Below, one piece after another: positions 1 through 64,000 of a stretch of DNA of 64,000 bases; within the stretch, counting starts at the first letter, position 1, and each line of letters begins with the position of its first letter. Location: positions 132,770,976 through 132,834,975 of the forward strand of contig NC_086021.1 in NCBI RefSeq assembly GCF_036323735.1. Direction: 5' to 3'. A program made the translations under genes and the position numbers. The notes under the pieces were generated by a model, which was not told the origin of the DNA, searched no databases, and was given only the letters and a program-made list of their open reading frames with translations. This DNA comes from Rattus norvegicus (taxonomy: Eukaryota > Chordata > Mammalia > Rodentia > Muridae).

Positions 1-1785
1 AGATTTTAAGACCGATCAAAAGAGAATAATAAACCTTACAGCAAAGCTAGCTACCCATGTCTCCCCCCTCCCCGGCTTGGTAAATTCATGTTTAATGGGC
101 TACTTTATTTAAACTGGGCACTTGCACATTCCTGGGACTGTTTCTAAGAATCATTGCTCTTTAACCAACCAACTACTGTTTCCTGCAGGCCTACTATGTG
201 CTGCAGATTTCTGTTCTGTGTCGAACATGAGCTTGTACCTTTTGGTACCTGCTTCCTTTTTTTTTTTTAGCTTGCTTCACATGTGTTGAAAATAATTCTG
301 TGTTTGGGCATCTGCTATGGCTAACACTCCAACTGTGAGCAATGCTTTTGCTGCGTAAACTGGTTTGTGTATTGAGTTTTGAGGGGGAGATCACAAAAGC
401 AGTCAGCACGCAGTGGCCCATTTCCCTGGCACTGCTTCTGAGAGTCCATGGGCAGCTCTGCCTCACTAGCTGAGAACAGACCTTCTAGTTTCTATTCAGA
501 TGACGCAGCATCCCAGGCTCAGCACCACAGGGCAAACTCGAGAGCTGAGTGTCAGAGAGGTTTGTTTACACCAGCAAAGTTCCCAGCAAAGCCTCCGTGT
601 GCTGGGCTGGTTTTGAAATGGCACAAGTTCGTGAACAGCCAGAAGCAGCTCACTCTTCTACACCAGATGCACCAGTTTCTACATCAAAGGCTCGGCACCT
701 TGATTTATCAGTTAATTTATTACTTGATAATTGCAACGTGCCTATAATACACTCCCGTCTCTCCAATTTTATGTACAAAGCAAAGGAACCATAACAGTTG
801 CAAAGCTACAGAATTTCTCCATGGCAGTTTTTATCTCAATCCCAAAAATAAATAATGGCAGACAGGTGACAAAACAACAGAACAATGGCCCCCTGGAAGA
901 GATTGTCCTCAAAAGGTTACACTTGTCATGTAGTACACACCAAACCAAAATAGAGGCGATCCCTGCCTTACAGATAGTGTAAGGGTGGAACAGAGAGGTT
1001 AAGTACTGGGCCTAAGGTCACAGCTAATAAACCTTGCTAGACCTCCACCCTTGCAGTCTACTCCAGAGCCTGTGCCGTCAGCCACAGGTGGCTCCCCTGC
1101 CACAGGTTTTCCCGATCTTGGCAGGCTACAGAATGTATTCGAATGCTGTCTGTCTGGTCCAATTAGCATTTTATACAGCTCCTTCCGGCAAAAAGCACAG
1201 CTGATCTATGATCAAACAGCATCCATTCTGCCTCCTTAATAGTTCATGGCGCTGTGGGCAGCTCTCAAGCCCCTTAGCCTCGGCCTTCATTCATGCAGCC
1301 CTAGCTTCCCAGTTCAACTATCACAGTCACCTCCTAATGGACCTTTCTGTCTCTGGCTCTAACTGTAGATGGACAGGAGCGACCCAAATAAAACTACAAA
1401 CCGTGCCGTGGTAAGCAGAGAGTATGCACACACACACCAGCCCAAATAAATCCTACAAGCAACTGCTATAATAGGGAAGGGAGCGGGGAGGGGGACAGCA
1501 TCAAGCTAACCCAGGTCCTCACAAATCTAGAGGAAGTCAAAGGCAGTGTCAGTGTGAAGATATCAATAGATCCAGGATGAGCACAGTTGCAGGCTGCCTG
1601 GGCCTGCCATCAGAGTCCGGCATGGAAAGAGCTGTAGTCGGTTTGTGTCTGCGCCCCTCCCTAACTCCTCCAACCTCCCTAGGACTTGGACCTCCTGATC
1701 AGAGAAGCTAGGCTGGGCTCCCTCGCTGGCCTCCTAAGCTGTGACCCCCCTTCCCCCCGCAGGCACTGGGGAGGAAGGAGACTCC
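1..1785. other. 5' flank of Slc24a5, no gene recognised
   Basis: Mostly unique-looking DNA upstream of the Slc24a5 start. The short open frames here lack family resemblance, have no convincing splice context and overlap on both strands, so I do not call any of them a gene. I saw no clear SINE or LINE. The last few hundred bases are G+C- and C-run-rich and probably include the proximal promoter. Confidence 0.5.
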
Positions 1786-1793
1786 TCACATGA
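1786..1793 (+). promoter_or_regulatory. Candidate MITF M-box in Slc24a5 promoter
   Basis: TCACATGA (reverse complement TCATGTGA) lies 60 bp upstream of the Slc24a5 start codon. This octamer is the extended E-box (M-box) form bound by MITF/TFE factors in melanocyte genes. The match and its position are seen directly; use in Slc24a5 regulation is inferred from the known melanocyte expression of the gene. Confidence 0.5.
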
Positions 1794-1853
1794 TTCAGCA
1801 TAAGTCTCCCTTGCTCCCTTCCTGAATCACACACTGCCAAGAGCACGCTGGAA

Positions 1854-21260
<19,407 letters not shown>

Positions 21261-21809
21261 TATTTTTAATAATGTTATGTGGAACAACTGGAATGATAGA
21301 GGGGCAAAAAAATTCATGTCTTCATTTAGGTCAAATTAAAAAAAAAATCTTCAACTTTAGAGTGTAACACTTAATTACTATCCTTTATAAGCAGAGAAAA
21401 GTAATTTAAACCAAACCAAAATCACACCCTAATTTGTCTGAGCCCTTTCTTTAACAATTAAATACAAAGCAGAGATTTTAAAAGAAAAAAAAAAGTATCT
21501 GTTAACTTAAAATAATGTTGGAGAAACTAGAACAAACAAACTCTACTACTGAAAATAACAAAATGGCTTATTTCATTACAAATGGTATGTCCATCCATTG
21601 AAACTGAATGATCAGACGTGCTGTTTCTAGAAACTCAAACTTGAGAGAACGAAAATCACAGTATGTTTTTCAACATTATACTGTTAAAAGCTGGTGGGAG
21701 TTTTAAAAGTTCATTTTTTACAGCATTTGTAAGCATACAACATTACTAAAAAATGACTTTTACTAGGAGTCAATAAACAGATGAGGGAATGTTCCAACCA
21801 TGCTTGAAA
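21261..21809. other. Convergent 3' region between Slc24a5 and Myef2
   Basis: 549 bp separate the two stop codons. Plus-strand poly(A) candidates are ATTAAA at 21335 and 21458 and AATAAA at 21772. A minus-strand ATTAAA (seen as tttaat) is at 21265-21270, and I found no minus-strand AATAAA in this interval. The Myef2 3' UTR therefore either uses a weak signal or runs into the last Slc24a5 exon. Confidence 0.6.
21458..21463 (+). terminator. Candidate poly(A) signal for Slc24a5
   Basis: ATTAAA about 200 bp after the stop codon. It is one of several candidates; nothing in the sequence alone decides which is used. Confidence 0.35.
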
Positions 21810-56470
<34,661 letters not shown>

Positions 56471-56586
56471 CCCGCCGCGGGCTCCGCCTCGGCCGCGCTT
56501 AGGGCTCCGAGCGCTACAATGGCGACGGCCGGCGGAGCGGTAACGGATCGCGATTTGAAAAGGCCCCGAGCGCTCGGCGGCCCGGA

Positions 56587-56596
56587 TCTCGCGAGA
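56587..56596 (-). promoter_or_regulatory. TCTCGCGAGA palindromic promoter element
   Basis: Perfect 10-bp palindrome 117 bp upstream of the Myef2 start codon. TCTCGCGAGA is a known CpG-island core promoter motif, associated with ZBTB33/Kaiso-type binding and TATA-less or bidirectional promoters. Function here is inferred. Confidence 0.7.
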
Positions 56597-56929
56597 GCGG
56601 ACGAGGCCCCGCGACTTGGGGAGCGAGCGGGGGCGGGGCTCCGGCGCGGCCACCTGCGGAGGGAGCGCGGGCTGCCCAGGGGCGCGGAGATGGGGGTCCT
56701 CTGGGGGCGGGGCGTTTGGATCCGTGAGCTATAGCAGCTCCATCTCTGGAGGTGGATGCCCTACGAAGCCGCCGGCCAGCACCCATGGCTGAGGACCAGT
56801 CACCAAGTTAACTACTTTCTTTGAGGGCTGAAGATTTTTGTGGACCTTAGCAATCAGCTAAGAGGTTGAAGTTTTTAAATTCTCAGGGCAGCAATCGATT
56901 TGGACTATCCATCATCTTCTTAAAGTCTG

Positions 56930-57120
56930 TGCAAGGGACCTGGAGGAGCAAAGCAGTTAGGATAACTTGCTGCTCTTGCCAAGGACCCTGGTTCGGTTCC
57001 CAGCACCCACATAGAGGAGCTCCTACAACCTCTTCTGACTCCACAGGCACTGACATGTATGGGGTGCACATATATAAATGCAGGCAAACCACATGTACAC
57101 ATGGTAAAACATAAATATAA
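56930..57120 (+). repeat. Old B2-like SINE
   Basis: gaccctggttcggttcccag, cacccacatagaggagctcc, acctcttctgactccacagg and an A-rich end. Confidence 0.65.
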
Positions 57121-57956
57121 CATACAAGATTAGCTACAAATGAATATTTTGGTTTTGTTTATAGATTGCCTCCCTAAATATGAAAACTCATAAATTTCAG
57201 TGTTATAATTACAGTTCACAGTAAAAATCACCTTTTTCAGTTGAAAAATGCCAAGACCTCCTCAAATGTTTCCTTCTATTAAAAAAGAAAGTGAACGGCA
57301 TAGTAGGTATATTTTATTAGTGATGAGAGTGATCTGCGAAGTGCTGTGTTTGGCAAAGTGCTGTGTTGTGTCCTAAACACAACAGATGCGCTTGATTTGT
57401 GTTTCTGTACTGTACTCCTGGAGCCTAATGTTTGCAGTTAGCAGGCAGGTAGTGGAGTCTGGCTGGGACAATCAGGGTTAGGGCGACCTCTGCCACTTTC
57501 TCCTTGGCTGAGGCATTTATTTCAGTTCTCAACCTCTCTTCACAGTAAAGACAGCAGCCCCTTCCCTGCAGGGTAGAGATTTAAAGAAAACACTTCATCT
57601 AGGGCCAAGTGCTACAATATTACAGTCTCTATCTCTTAAGGCTCTCACAGGGTTTCAGTCAGGGAAAAACCAGATTATTCCCCACCCCACACGTAGTAAA
57701 TTACAGTAAGTTTCAAAGTATCCATCACTCCGTTTATTCTTTTGCTATCATTGAATTTCACCAAGAAACTCAATCTGACAATCCCTGGTCTAGTAAATTC
57801 CTGCAAAACCCCTTTTCACCTTTCAATACTTTCAAGAGTTCATTGTGACCGAACCACAATAGAAGGTTCAGAAAGGACACTAGATCCCTGCTGGAGGGGA
57901 CTTTGGGAAACAGCATTATTGGGGAGTTGTAATCGAATTAAAAGCACAATTTAATT

Positions 57957-57957
<1 letters not shown>

Positions 57958-58001
<44 letters not shown>
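57958..58001. repeat. (AC)n microsatellite
   Basis: About 21 uninterrupted ac units. Confidence 0.95.
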
Positions 58002-58002
<1 letters not shown>

Positions 58003-58889
58003 GACTTGCCCAAACTCCAGAGTATACCAATTCAAATATCTCATTTAAAGATCTATTCTTAAAGACTGAGCTTGGGAGGGCAGTGTTGTTAGAATTTCCA
58101 ACCCCAGTAAGCCTGTATAAAACCACACAATCCGGTTATTATAATTCTAAGATACAAGCCTAGATTGGGCAGCTCTACCACTACACTATTTCCCAACTAT
58201 GACATCCCCTGCTACTTGCGGTTTCTCCTGGCCACGTGGTTCTGCTCCACCCTTGTCTTCAGTTTTCTCTCACCCTCTCTCTTCTCTACCTGCCCCCATT
58301 CTCAAAGACCTCCCATTCCACCTTTCCCCTCCACTGTCTAAATAAAGGCTCAGCCTTTATTTATTTAAAATGTGGAGAAGGTTTACGAGAAATCACTGGA
58401 GTATGTGATCTACACCTGGTTGGGGCAGCCCCTCTTGAGAAAGCAGAATTAACATCAGAACACAAACAGCACCAGGACAAACCACAACAGAGCAGGATTT
58501 AAACTGTTTACCTAAAACAAAGGGCTCACTGCTCACACTTTAGCCCTGACCTTGGGAATGCATAAATAGCAGAGGGCTTTCTCAACTGAGGATCACTGAG
58601 GGGCTCCTAGAAGAGATGGTCCTGAAAGGCTGGGTCACGTGCAGCAGCTTCGATGCAGAGGAGAAGCTGCCCTGTACCTTCCCTTCCTCCATGCTGTTGA
58701 CGTCATACTTAAGTATAATGAAGTCTACAAAGGTCTGGGTAAAATTCAACTCCTCTACTCCCCTCACTGGGATTTCTTTTTTCAGTATATGCGTGCACAT
58801 GGAAAAACTCTGCTGAAGTTTTGTTTCCCATGGTTCCTACCGCAGAATTGTTATTCTCCACAATTACACAAAATATATTTCTAATACTT

Positions 58890-59276
58890 CGAATAGGAAT
58901 GAGCCCCTTTCTCCTATGGGTTTGAACGCTTGGACCCCACTTAGACCCTAGTTGGCAGTGCTGTCTTGGGAGACGTAGGAGATGTAGCCTTGTCAGGGGA
59001 AGTTTGTCACCAGGGTGGGCTTTGAGAGTTTACAGAAGCATGCCAGTCCCAGTTTACTTTGTGTGAACACATGTGAACACACTCCTGGTGTCTCTGCTTC
59101 CTCCAAGATACACGCTCTCAGCTTGCTGTTCCAAATGCCTCCTGCCTGCTGCTGTGCCTCCCCCACATGGTGACCTCCTATCCCTCTGCAACTGTAAAAC
59201 CTAAGAAAGTCTTCCTTCTGTCAAGTGCCTTGCTCATGGTGGTTTATCACAGCAATAGAAAATAAGCTAATATAAT
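58890..59276 (+). mobile_element. Old LTR, ERVL-MaLR-like
   Basis: gaatgagcccctttctccta, a middle resembling the MaLR LTR order (ggtgggctttgagagtttac, tctctgcttcctccaagata) and an end with tgctcatggtggtttatcac followed by agcaatagaaaataag. Boundaries approximate. Confidence 0.6.
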
Positions 59277-59401
59277 ATTGGTGGAAGAAAGTCAAAGGAT
59301 CACCTAGTTTTCTTTTTAAAAATTGGAATGTATATTTGCATACATGTGTGAGAGAGGGAAGTCTTACATATTAGAAATGTAACTCCAAAACCCAGTCTTT
59401 T

Positions 59402-59492
59402 TTTTTTTTCTTTTTTTCGGAGCTGGGGACCGAACCCAGGGCCTTGCGCTTGTTAGGCAAGCGCTCTACCACTGAGCTAAATCCCCAACCCT
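59402..59492 (-). repeat. ID SINE with 16-bp target duplication
   Basis: Inverted intact ID; caaaacccagtctttt flanks it at 59386-59401 and 59493-59508 without mismatch. A young insertion. Confidence 0.97.
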
Positions 59493-59509
59493 CAAAACCC
59501 AGTCTTTTC

Positions 59510-60010
59510 TGCTAATAGCTTAATATCACCTCATTATATTAACATACCTTATCATTCATTATTACCCGCTAGTAATGGTATGAGGAAATAATCATTTCTT
59601 AAATAGGGGGTGTGTTCTTAATCTCTTTAAGAAAATGAAGTACCTATACTATATCCTAGAGACAGTACACTAACCTCATAGTCATGAACCCAGACTCTAC
59701 TTCCCTAATTTGTGACCATCCTAATGTGATGATCCTGATCCTGAAGGAGACTTCTAGACCATGGTTAGCAATTTGGACATCTTGTCTCCACTGTGGGTCA
59801 GAAGTCATGCACAATAGAAGGAAGCATCCTTTTGAGTGGTCTCATACACGTCCAGAGGTGGGCCAAAACTTTCTCCAGGCACACAGAACTGTGGAGGGGA
59901 TGGGAAATAGGCGAGTGGACCATTGCCAAGGGGCTTCTGTTACCAAAGAGAGGAAAAAACTAAACTGAAGTGGCAGCTAAGGTACCATCGTCCTTTATCT
60001 TAATAAGAAT
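59510..60010. other. No feature recognised
   Basis: Unique-looking sequence between an ID and a B1-like SINE. A 94-codon open frame at 59684-59968 has no recognisable homology. Confidence 0.45.
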
Positions 60011-60017
60011 TGATGTG

Positions 60018-60145
60018 CGAAGGCCAGGCCAGGCGTAGCCGCTCACACCTGTAATCCCAGCACTCATGAGGTAGAGATAAAAGGACCTGGGATTCTGGGT
60101 CATTCTCAGATATAAAAAAAGTTCAAGGCTAGCCTAGGATATGTG
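60018..60145 (+). repeat. B1-like SINE
   Basis: ggccaggcgtagccgctcac, acctgtaatcccagcactca, gttcaaggctagcctaggat. Confidence 0.75.
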
Positions 60146-60159
60146 AGTGTTCCGGTATG

Positions 60160-60475
60160 CCTTTGTCAACCTGACACAAACTAGAGTCCCCTGGATAGAG
60201 GGAACCCCAGTTGAGGCACTGTCTCCTTCAGCCAGGCCGTTAGCCATGTCTGTGTCAGTGTGTCATTAATGATTGATTTGAGGAGGACCAGCCCTGGGAA
60301 GGTGGTATTGTGTTGGATAAGAAAAGAGGCTGAGGCAGCTGTGGGGAGCAATCCAGTGAGTAGTGCGGCTTCATGGTCTCAGCATCCGTTCCTGCCTCGT
60401 GTTCCTCACTGACTTTCCTCCAGGATCAACTGTAAACCAAATCGTTTTGGCCCATGTTGTATCACATTTACAGAG
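60160..60475 (+). mobile_element. Diverged LTR-like repeat, ERVL-MaLR type
   Basis: Related to the 61570 LTR: tttgtcaacctgacacaaac, gaggaccagccctgggaagg, cttcatggtctcagcatccg. The 3' end is eroded. Confidence 0.6.
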
Positions 60476-60639
60476 ACGCAAACCGGGGCCTTGGAAAACT
60501 TGGGGTTTGCAGTGGGGGCTGGGGAGGTGCACAGGGGAGATGAGACCACAACACCAAAAAAGAAAAACAGAACATATGACAAATGAAATGACTGATTGGG
60601 GGGAATAAGAATCTAAATTTAGTAAGTGTTCTTCGTTAT

Positions 60640-60740
60640 TTGAAGCTTGGAAAAGAGTTTAGAGATCTAAGGCTATGTCTCAGTGGTGGAGCACTTGTTG
60701 AACTTGTTTAATCCGCAGTACTGTATACTTTGCAGTTCCT
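60640..60740 (+). repeat. Decayed ID-like SINE
   Basis: ctatgtctcagtggtggagc and tgtttaatccgcagtactgt resemble an ID/B4 head. Confidence 0.45.
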
Positions 60741-61274
60741 TCTATGATGAAAATATAGATGTTTATTACTGAGTAATAGAGAAATTTCAACCACTTTCTC
60801 ATCCCTACCTTAAGTCACCCTGCCTGTACCTTAGTGTCCCTGAGTAACTCCGTGCAAAGCCAGATTAGAGCAAGTTGCTGAGAAGCTTGCCCACTTTCCT
60901 TTGCACAGAAGGAGACACTCCCTCTCCTTAGGACAGGGAAGAACTCAGCTTCCTCCATCCAAAGCCATGGAGATGTATCTGTCCCCAGTTTGGCAACCGG
61001 ACTGACTCTAAAGAGTACCAAGATGATTACCTTGTATTAGATGCCGTCTTTAATTGAAATATTAATATTTCTGCAGCATGGTTCTCAAGCTTTAATAACA
61101 GCATTTGGAACAGAAAGTATAATTCTTAGAATGACGACTTGCCAGGTCCAGTCCTCGTGCTGCTCTGAGTATTTGAAGGCAATCCTTAAAAGCTGATAGA
61201 GAAGATAACTAAAAAAACCAACCATCCTCGTCTTTCTGACAGATGGGAAATATATTGACATTGATAACTACTCG

Positions 61275-61553
61275 TCATGGTTTGTATATGCTTGGCCCAG
61301 AGAGCGGCACTATGTGGAGGTGTGGCCCTGTTAGAGTAGATGTGTCACTTTAAGTGTGGACTAAAGACTTTACCCTAGCTGCCTGGAAGACAGTCTTCCA
61401 CTAGTAGCCTTCAGATGAAGATGTAGAACTCAGCTCTGATGATAATGGACTGAACCTCTGGACCTATAAGCCAGCCCCAATTAAACGTTGTCCTTTATAA
61501 GACTTGCCTTGGTCATGGTGTCTGTTCACAGTAATAAAACCCTAACTAAGGCA
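61275..61553 (+). mobile_element. 5' LTR of an ERVL-MaLR-like element
   Basis: catggtttgtatatgcttgg to ccctaactaaggca, with a polyadenylation-like aattaaacg before the end. It is followed by gaaattgatacc, the typical beginning of a MaLR internal region. A matching LTR starts at 63842 in the same orientation. MaLR elements are ancient, non-coding retrovirus-derived repeats. Confidence 0.75.
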
Positions 61554-61569
61554 GAAATTGATACCAGGG

Positions 61570-61972
61570 TGTAAGGTCTATTTTTGTGTGTCAACTTGAC
61601 ATAAGCTGGAGTTATCACAGAGAAAAGAGCCTCCCTTGAGGAAATGCCTCCATGAGATCCAGTTGTAAGGCATTTTGTCAACTAGTGATCAAGGAGGGAG
61701 GACCCAGCCCATTGTGGGTGGTGCTGTCCCTGGGCTGGCGGTCCTGGTTCTATAAGAGAGCAAGCTGAGCAAGGCAGGGGAAGCAAGTCAGTAAGTAACA
61801 TCCCTCTGTGACCTCTGCATCAGCTCCTGCTTCCTGCCTTGCCTGAGTTTCAGCCCTGACTTCCTTTGGTGATGAACAGCAGTGTGGAAGTGTAAGCTAA
61901 ATAAACCCTTTCCTCCCCAACTTGCTTTTTGGTCATGATGTTTGTGCAGGAATAGAAACCCTGACTAAGACA
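61570..61972 (+). mobile_element. Solo LTR nested inside the MaLR-like element
   Basis: Runs from TG to CA, 403 bp, with a perfect 5-bp target duplication caggg (61565-61569 and 61973-61977). It contains tgtcaacttgacataagctg near the start and an AATAAA signal (taaataaaccctttcctccc) near the end. It interrupts the internal region after gatacc; the host sequence resumes as cagggactagggtattgctg. Confidence 0.88.
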
Positions 61973-63841
61973 CAGGGACTAGGGTATTGCTGTGATAGGT
62001 CTGACCAGGCTTTCGTTTGGAGGAATGTGGATTTGGGGACTTTGGAAAGCAGTGGGTGCTTAAGTTGAGCTTACTGGGCTGTCCTAGTAGGAATATGGAA
62101 GACTTCTTTGCTGAGTATGATTTGAACTCTGCAGATCTGGCCCAAGAGGTTTCAGTGGAGAAGAACTTCAGAATGTGGCCTAGAGACTGTTTTTGTGGTA
62201 TTTTGGTGAAGAATGTGGCTGCTTTCTGCCCTGGTCTGAAGAGTCTGCCGGAGGCTAAGGTGAAGAGATTCATACTAGTTGCACTGACAAAGGAAATCTC
62301 AGAAAAGCCTAATGGAGACTTTGTTCTCTGGTTGAATCTCATGGAGAGTGTTTTGAACAAGTATAGCAACCTTAGAAAGAAAAATTATAAAATGTATGGT
62401 TCAGGTATTAAAGGGGCACCAGGAAGTGAAATGGAACTGAATCTTATGTTCTAGGAGATAACAGATTTGGGGGCAAGAGCTTACCCAGCTAAGTTTAGAT
62501 CCAGGCATGGTGGTACACACCTGTAATCCCAGAAGACAAAGCCAAACAGATCTCTGAGTGCAGGGCCAGTCTGGGACAAAGCAGGTTCTAGGTGAAGAAA
62601 ATCTTAAACCCAGGCATGGTGGTATACACCTTTAATCCCAGCATTACAGGAGACAGAGCCATTCAGACCTCTGAGTTCAAGGTCAATCTACAGAGCAAGT
62701 TCCAGGAAAGTCAAGCTTAGGCAGGGAGTTGGAAAACAGAAAGCTGGTAATAGAATAGGGGGGGTGGGAGAGGACATGTTCCAGCAACACAAAGCAGCAG
62801 AACTGGGCAGCTTCAGCCATGTGGCTCTGGCTTTAGAGTCAAGAATAGAAGGGACTACTGGGACAATTGATGCTGGTTAGCTGGAGCTAAGAAACTGATG
62901 GTGATTAAGAAGAGACCAGAATCACTGAGGTAAAAATCTTCTGGGAAGTGTTTTCTAAGCATACAAAGAAGCCATGTCCCAAAGATAGTCAAGTTTGTAC
63001 CTTGTGCTCCACCTGAACCTGGTAATGTGTAAGAGTCACCCAGGTGGTACTGGTTTTGAAGGCATGAAGGCGTCATGAAGAGCAGCTGAGACTTGGGACT
63101 GTGAGAGGCCATGGAAGGCCATTGGTAAAGGTGCAGCCTCAGTTGTAGTTGACAGCTTAGACCTTAAGGGGTCATGCAAAGGACGTGAGGCTTGGCACCA
63201 TGAAGAAAGTCTATGAGATGCTTTTGGTGAAGCCTAGTTGAAGCGGAAGGCCCCTATGTATTGGAGATGCCAGTACCATGGGATGATCACCAAGAACAGT
63301 AGCAGCAGTGAAGAGGATCAACCTGAGCTTAGATTGCTACAGAGGGCGGAGCTGAAGAAATGATGCCAGCCTGTTGGAAGAGCCCAGAAGATCATGTGTG
63401 GATCACAGACATTGGAACAAGAAGCTGTAACATTGAAGCTGCCTTGGAGACCCCAAGATGTTCCAACATGCCAGAGCCATAGGATATCTTCTGTGGAATG
63501 TTGATAACAGGGAGAGAAACCAGCCCAGGAAAAAGTTTGTTGCAATCAACAAAGATGAAAAAGAAGTTGCAGATCTGAAAACTCTTTTGACATAGACATG
63601 GAGATGCAGAGTTTAGAGTTTGCCCAGCTGGTTTCCTGTCTTGATTTGGGGATTACAATTAAGTGATTTAATGGATCTCAGAAGAGACTTTGAAGTTTGG
63701 ACTTTTGACATTGTTGAGACTGCTATAGACTATGGGGACTTTGGAAGTTGGAATAAATATACTTTTATTATGCTATGGCTAAATATGTCCCCCAGAGACT
63801 CATGTGTTTGAACAAGACTATGGGGGTCAGAGAGTAGAATG
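61973..63841 (+). mobile_element. Internal region of the MaLR-like element
   Basis: Text such as gtattgctgtgataggtctg, gtggatttggggactttgga, and near the end gacattgttgagactgctat and tatgggggtcagagagtaga follows the order of MaLR internal sequences. These are non-coding in known copies. A 145-codon open frame at 62017-62454 survives, but I recognise no retroviral domain in it. Two B1 copies are inserted at about 62501-62725. Confidence 0.7.
62501..62725 (+). repeat. Two B1 SINEs in direct order
   Basis: ccaggcatggtggtacacac starts the first (about 62501-62593) and cccaggcatggtggtataca the second (about 62609-62725). Both are in plus orientation inside the MaLR-like internal region. Confidence 0.85.
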
Positions 63842-64000
63842 TGATGGTTTGTATATGTTTGGCCCAGGGAATGGCACTATTAGAAGGTGTGGCCTTGCTG
63901 GGCTAGGTATGTCACTGTGGACGTGGGCTTAAAACCCTTACCCTAGCTGCCTGGAAGTCAGTCTTCCACTAGCAGCCTTCAGATGACGTTGTAGAATTCT
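63842..64000 (+). mobile_element. 3' LTR of the MaLR-like element, cut by window end
   Basis: tgatggtttgtatatgtttg, ccctagctgcctggaagtca and gcagccttcagatgacgttg match the first half of the LTR at 61275. The rest lies beyond the window, so the outer target duplication cannot be checked. Confidence 0.8.

Larger units (their letters stand above)
56741..58888. other. Upstream of Myef2: no gene recognised
   Basis: Contains one old B2-like SINE and a (CA)n tract. About 57130-57950 and 58010-58880 show only short open frames without family resemblance. The next gene expected from synteny (Ctxn2) is not visible in the window. Confidence 0.55.

Noticed and set aside
61570..61972. Assignment of this repeat to a hAT DNA transposon family
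   Set aside because: A 5-bp duplication (caggg), TG...CA ends and a polyadenylation signal near the 3' end fit an LTR. hAT would need 8-bp duplications.
57000..64000. Ctxn2, expected next to Myef2 from human synteny
   Set aside because: No open frame resembling the short cortexin protein was found on either strand, so it probably lies beyond the window.

Overview
The window is rodent nuclear DNA, almost certainly rat. It carries many ID-type SINEs (tRNA-Ala/BC1-like, several nearly intact and with perfect target-site duplications), B1, B2 and B4-type SINEs, rodent L1 3' ends, ERVL-MaLR-like LTRs, rodent hAT elements and long (CA)n tracts. All intron-exon structures use mammalian splice sites. 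Chromosome placement is not visible; the gene pair is the conserved Slc24a5-Myef2 neighbourhood.

Two genes face each other tail to tail. On the plus strand, positions 1854-21260, nine coding exons join without a frame break into a 503-residue Slc24a5 (NCKX5), the potassium-dependent sodium/calcium exchanger needed for melanosome function and pigmentation. On the minus strand, 56470 down to 21810, seventeen coding exons join into a 591-residue Myef2 (myelin expression factor 2), a three-RRM nucleic-acid-binding protein related to hnRNP M. The two stop codons are only 549 bp apart, so their 3' untranslated regions are close and may overlap. I found no functional link between the two products; the arrangement looks like conserved synteny.

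Layout: 1-1853 is the 5' flank of Slc24a5, with an MITF-type M-box 60 bp before the start codon. 1854-21260 is Slc24a5, with an 11.1 kb intron 2 full of SINE fragments and two hAT copies in introns 5 and 6. 21261-21809 is the shared 3' region. 21810-56470 is Myef2; its introns 1, 5, 9 and 16 hold most of the repeats. 56100-56740 is the CpG-island promoter of Myef2. 56740-64000 is gene-free, ending in a nested LTR-element complex that runs off the window.

The most notable features are in Myef2. An 8-nt microexon encodes the centre of the RNP1 motif of RRM1. Intron 7 has the hallmarks of a minor-spliceosome (U12-type) intron. Introns at matching positions split RRM2 and RRM3. I found no bacterial-type system, CRISPR array or new gene family.
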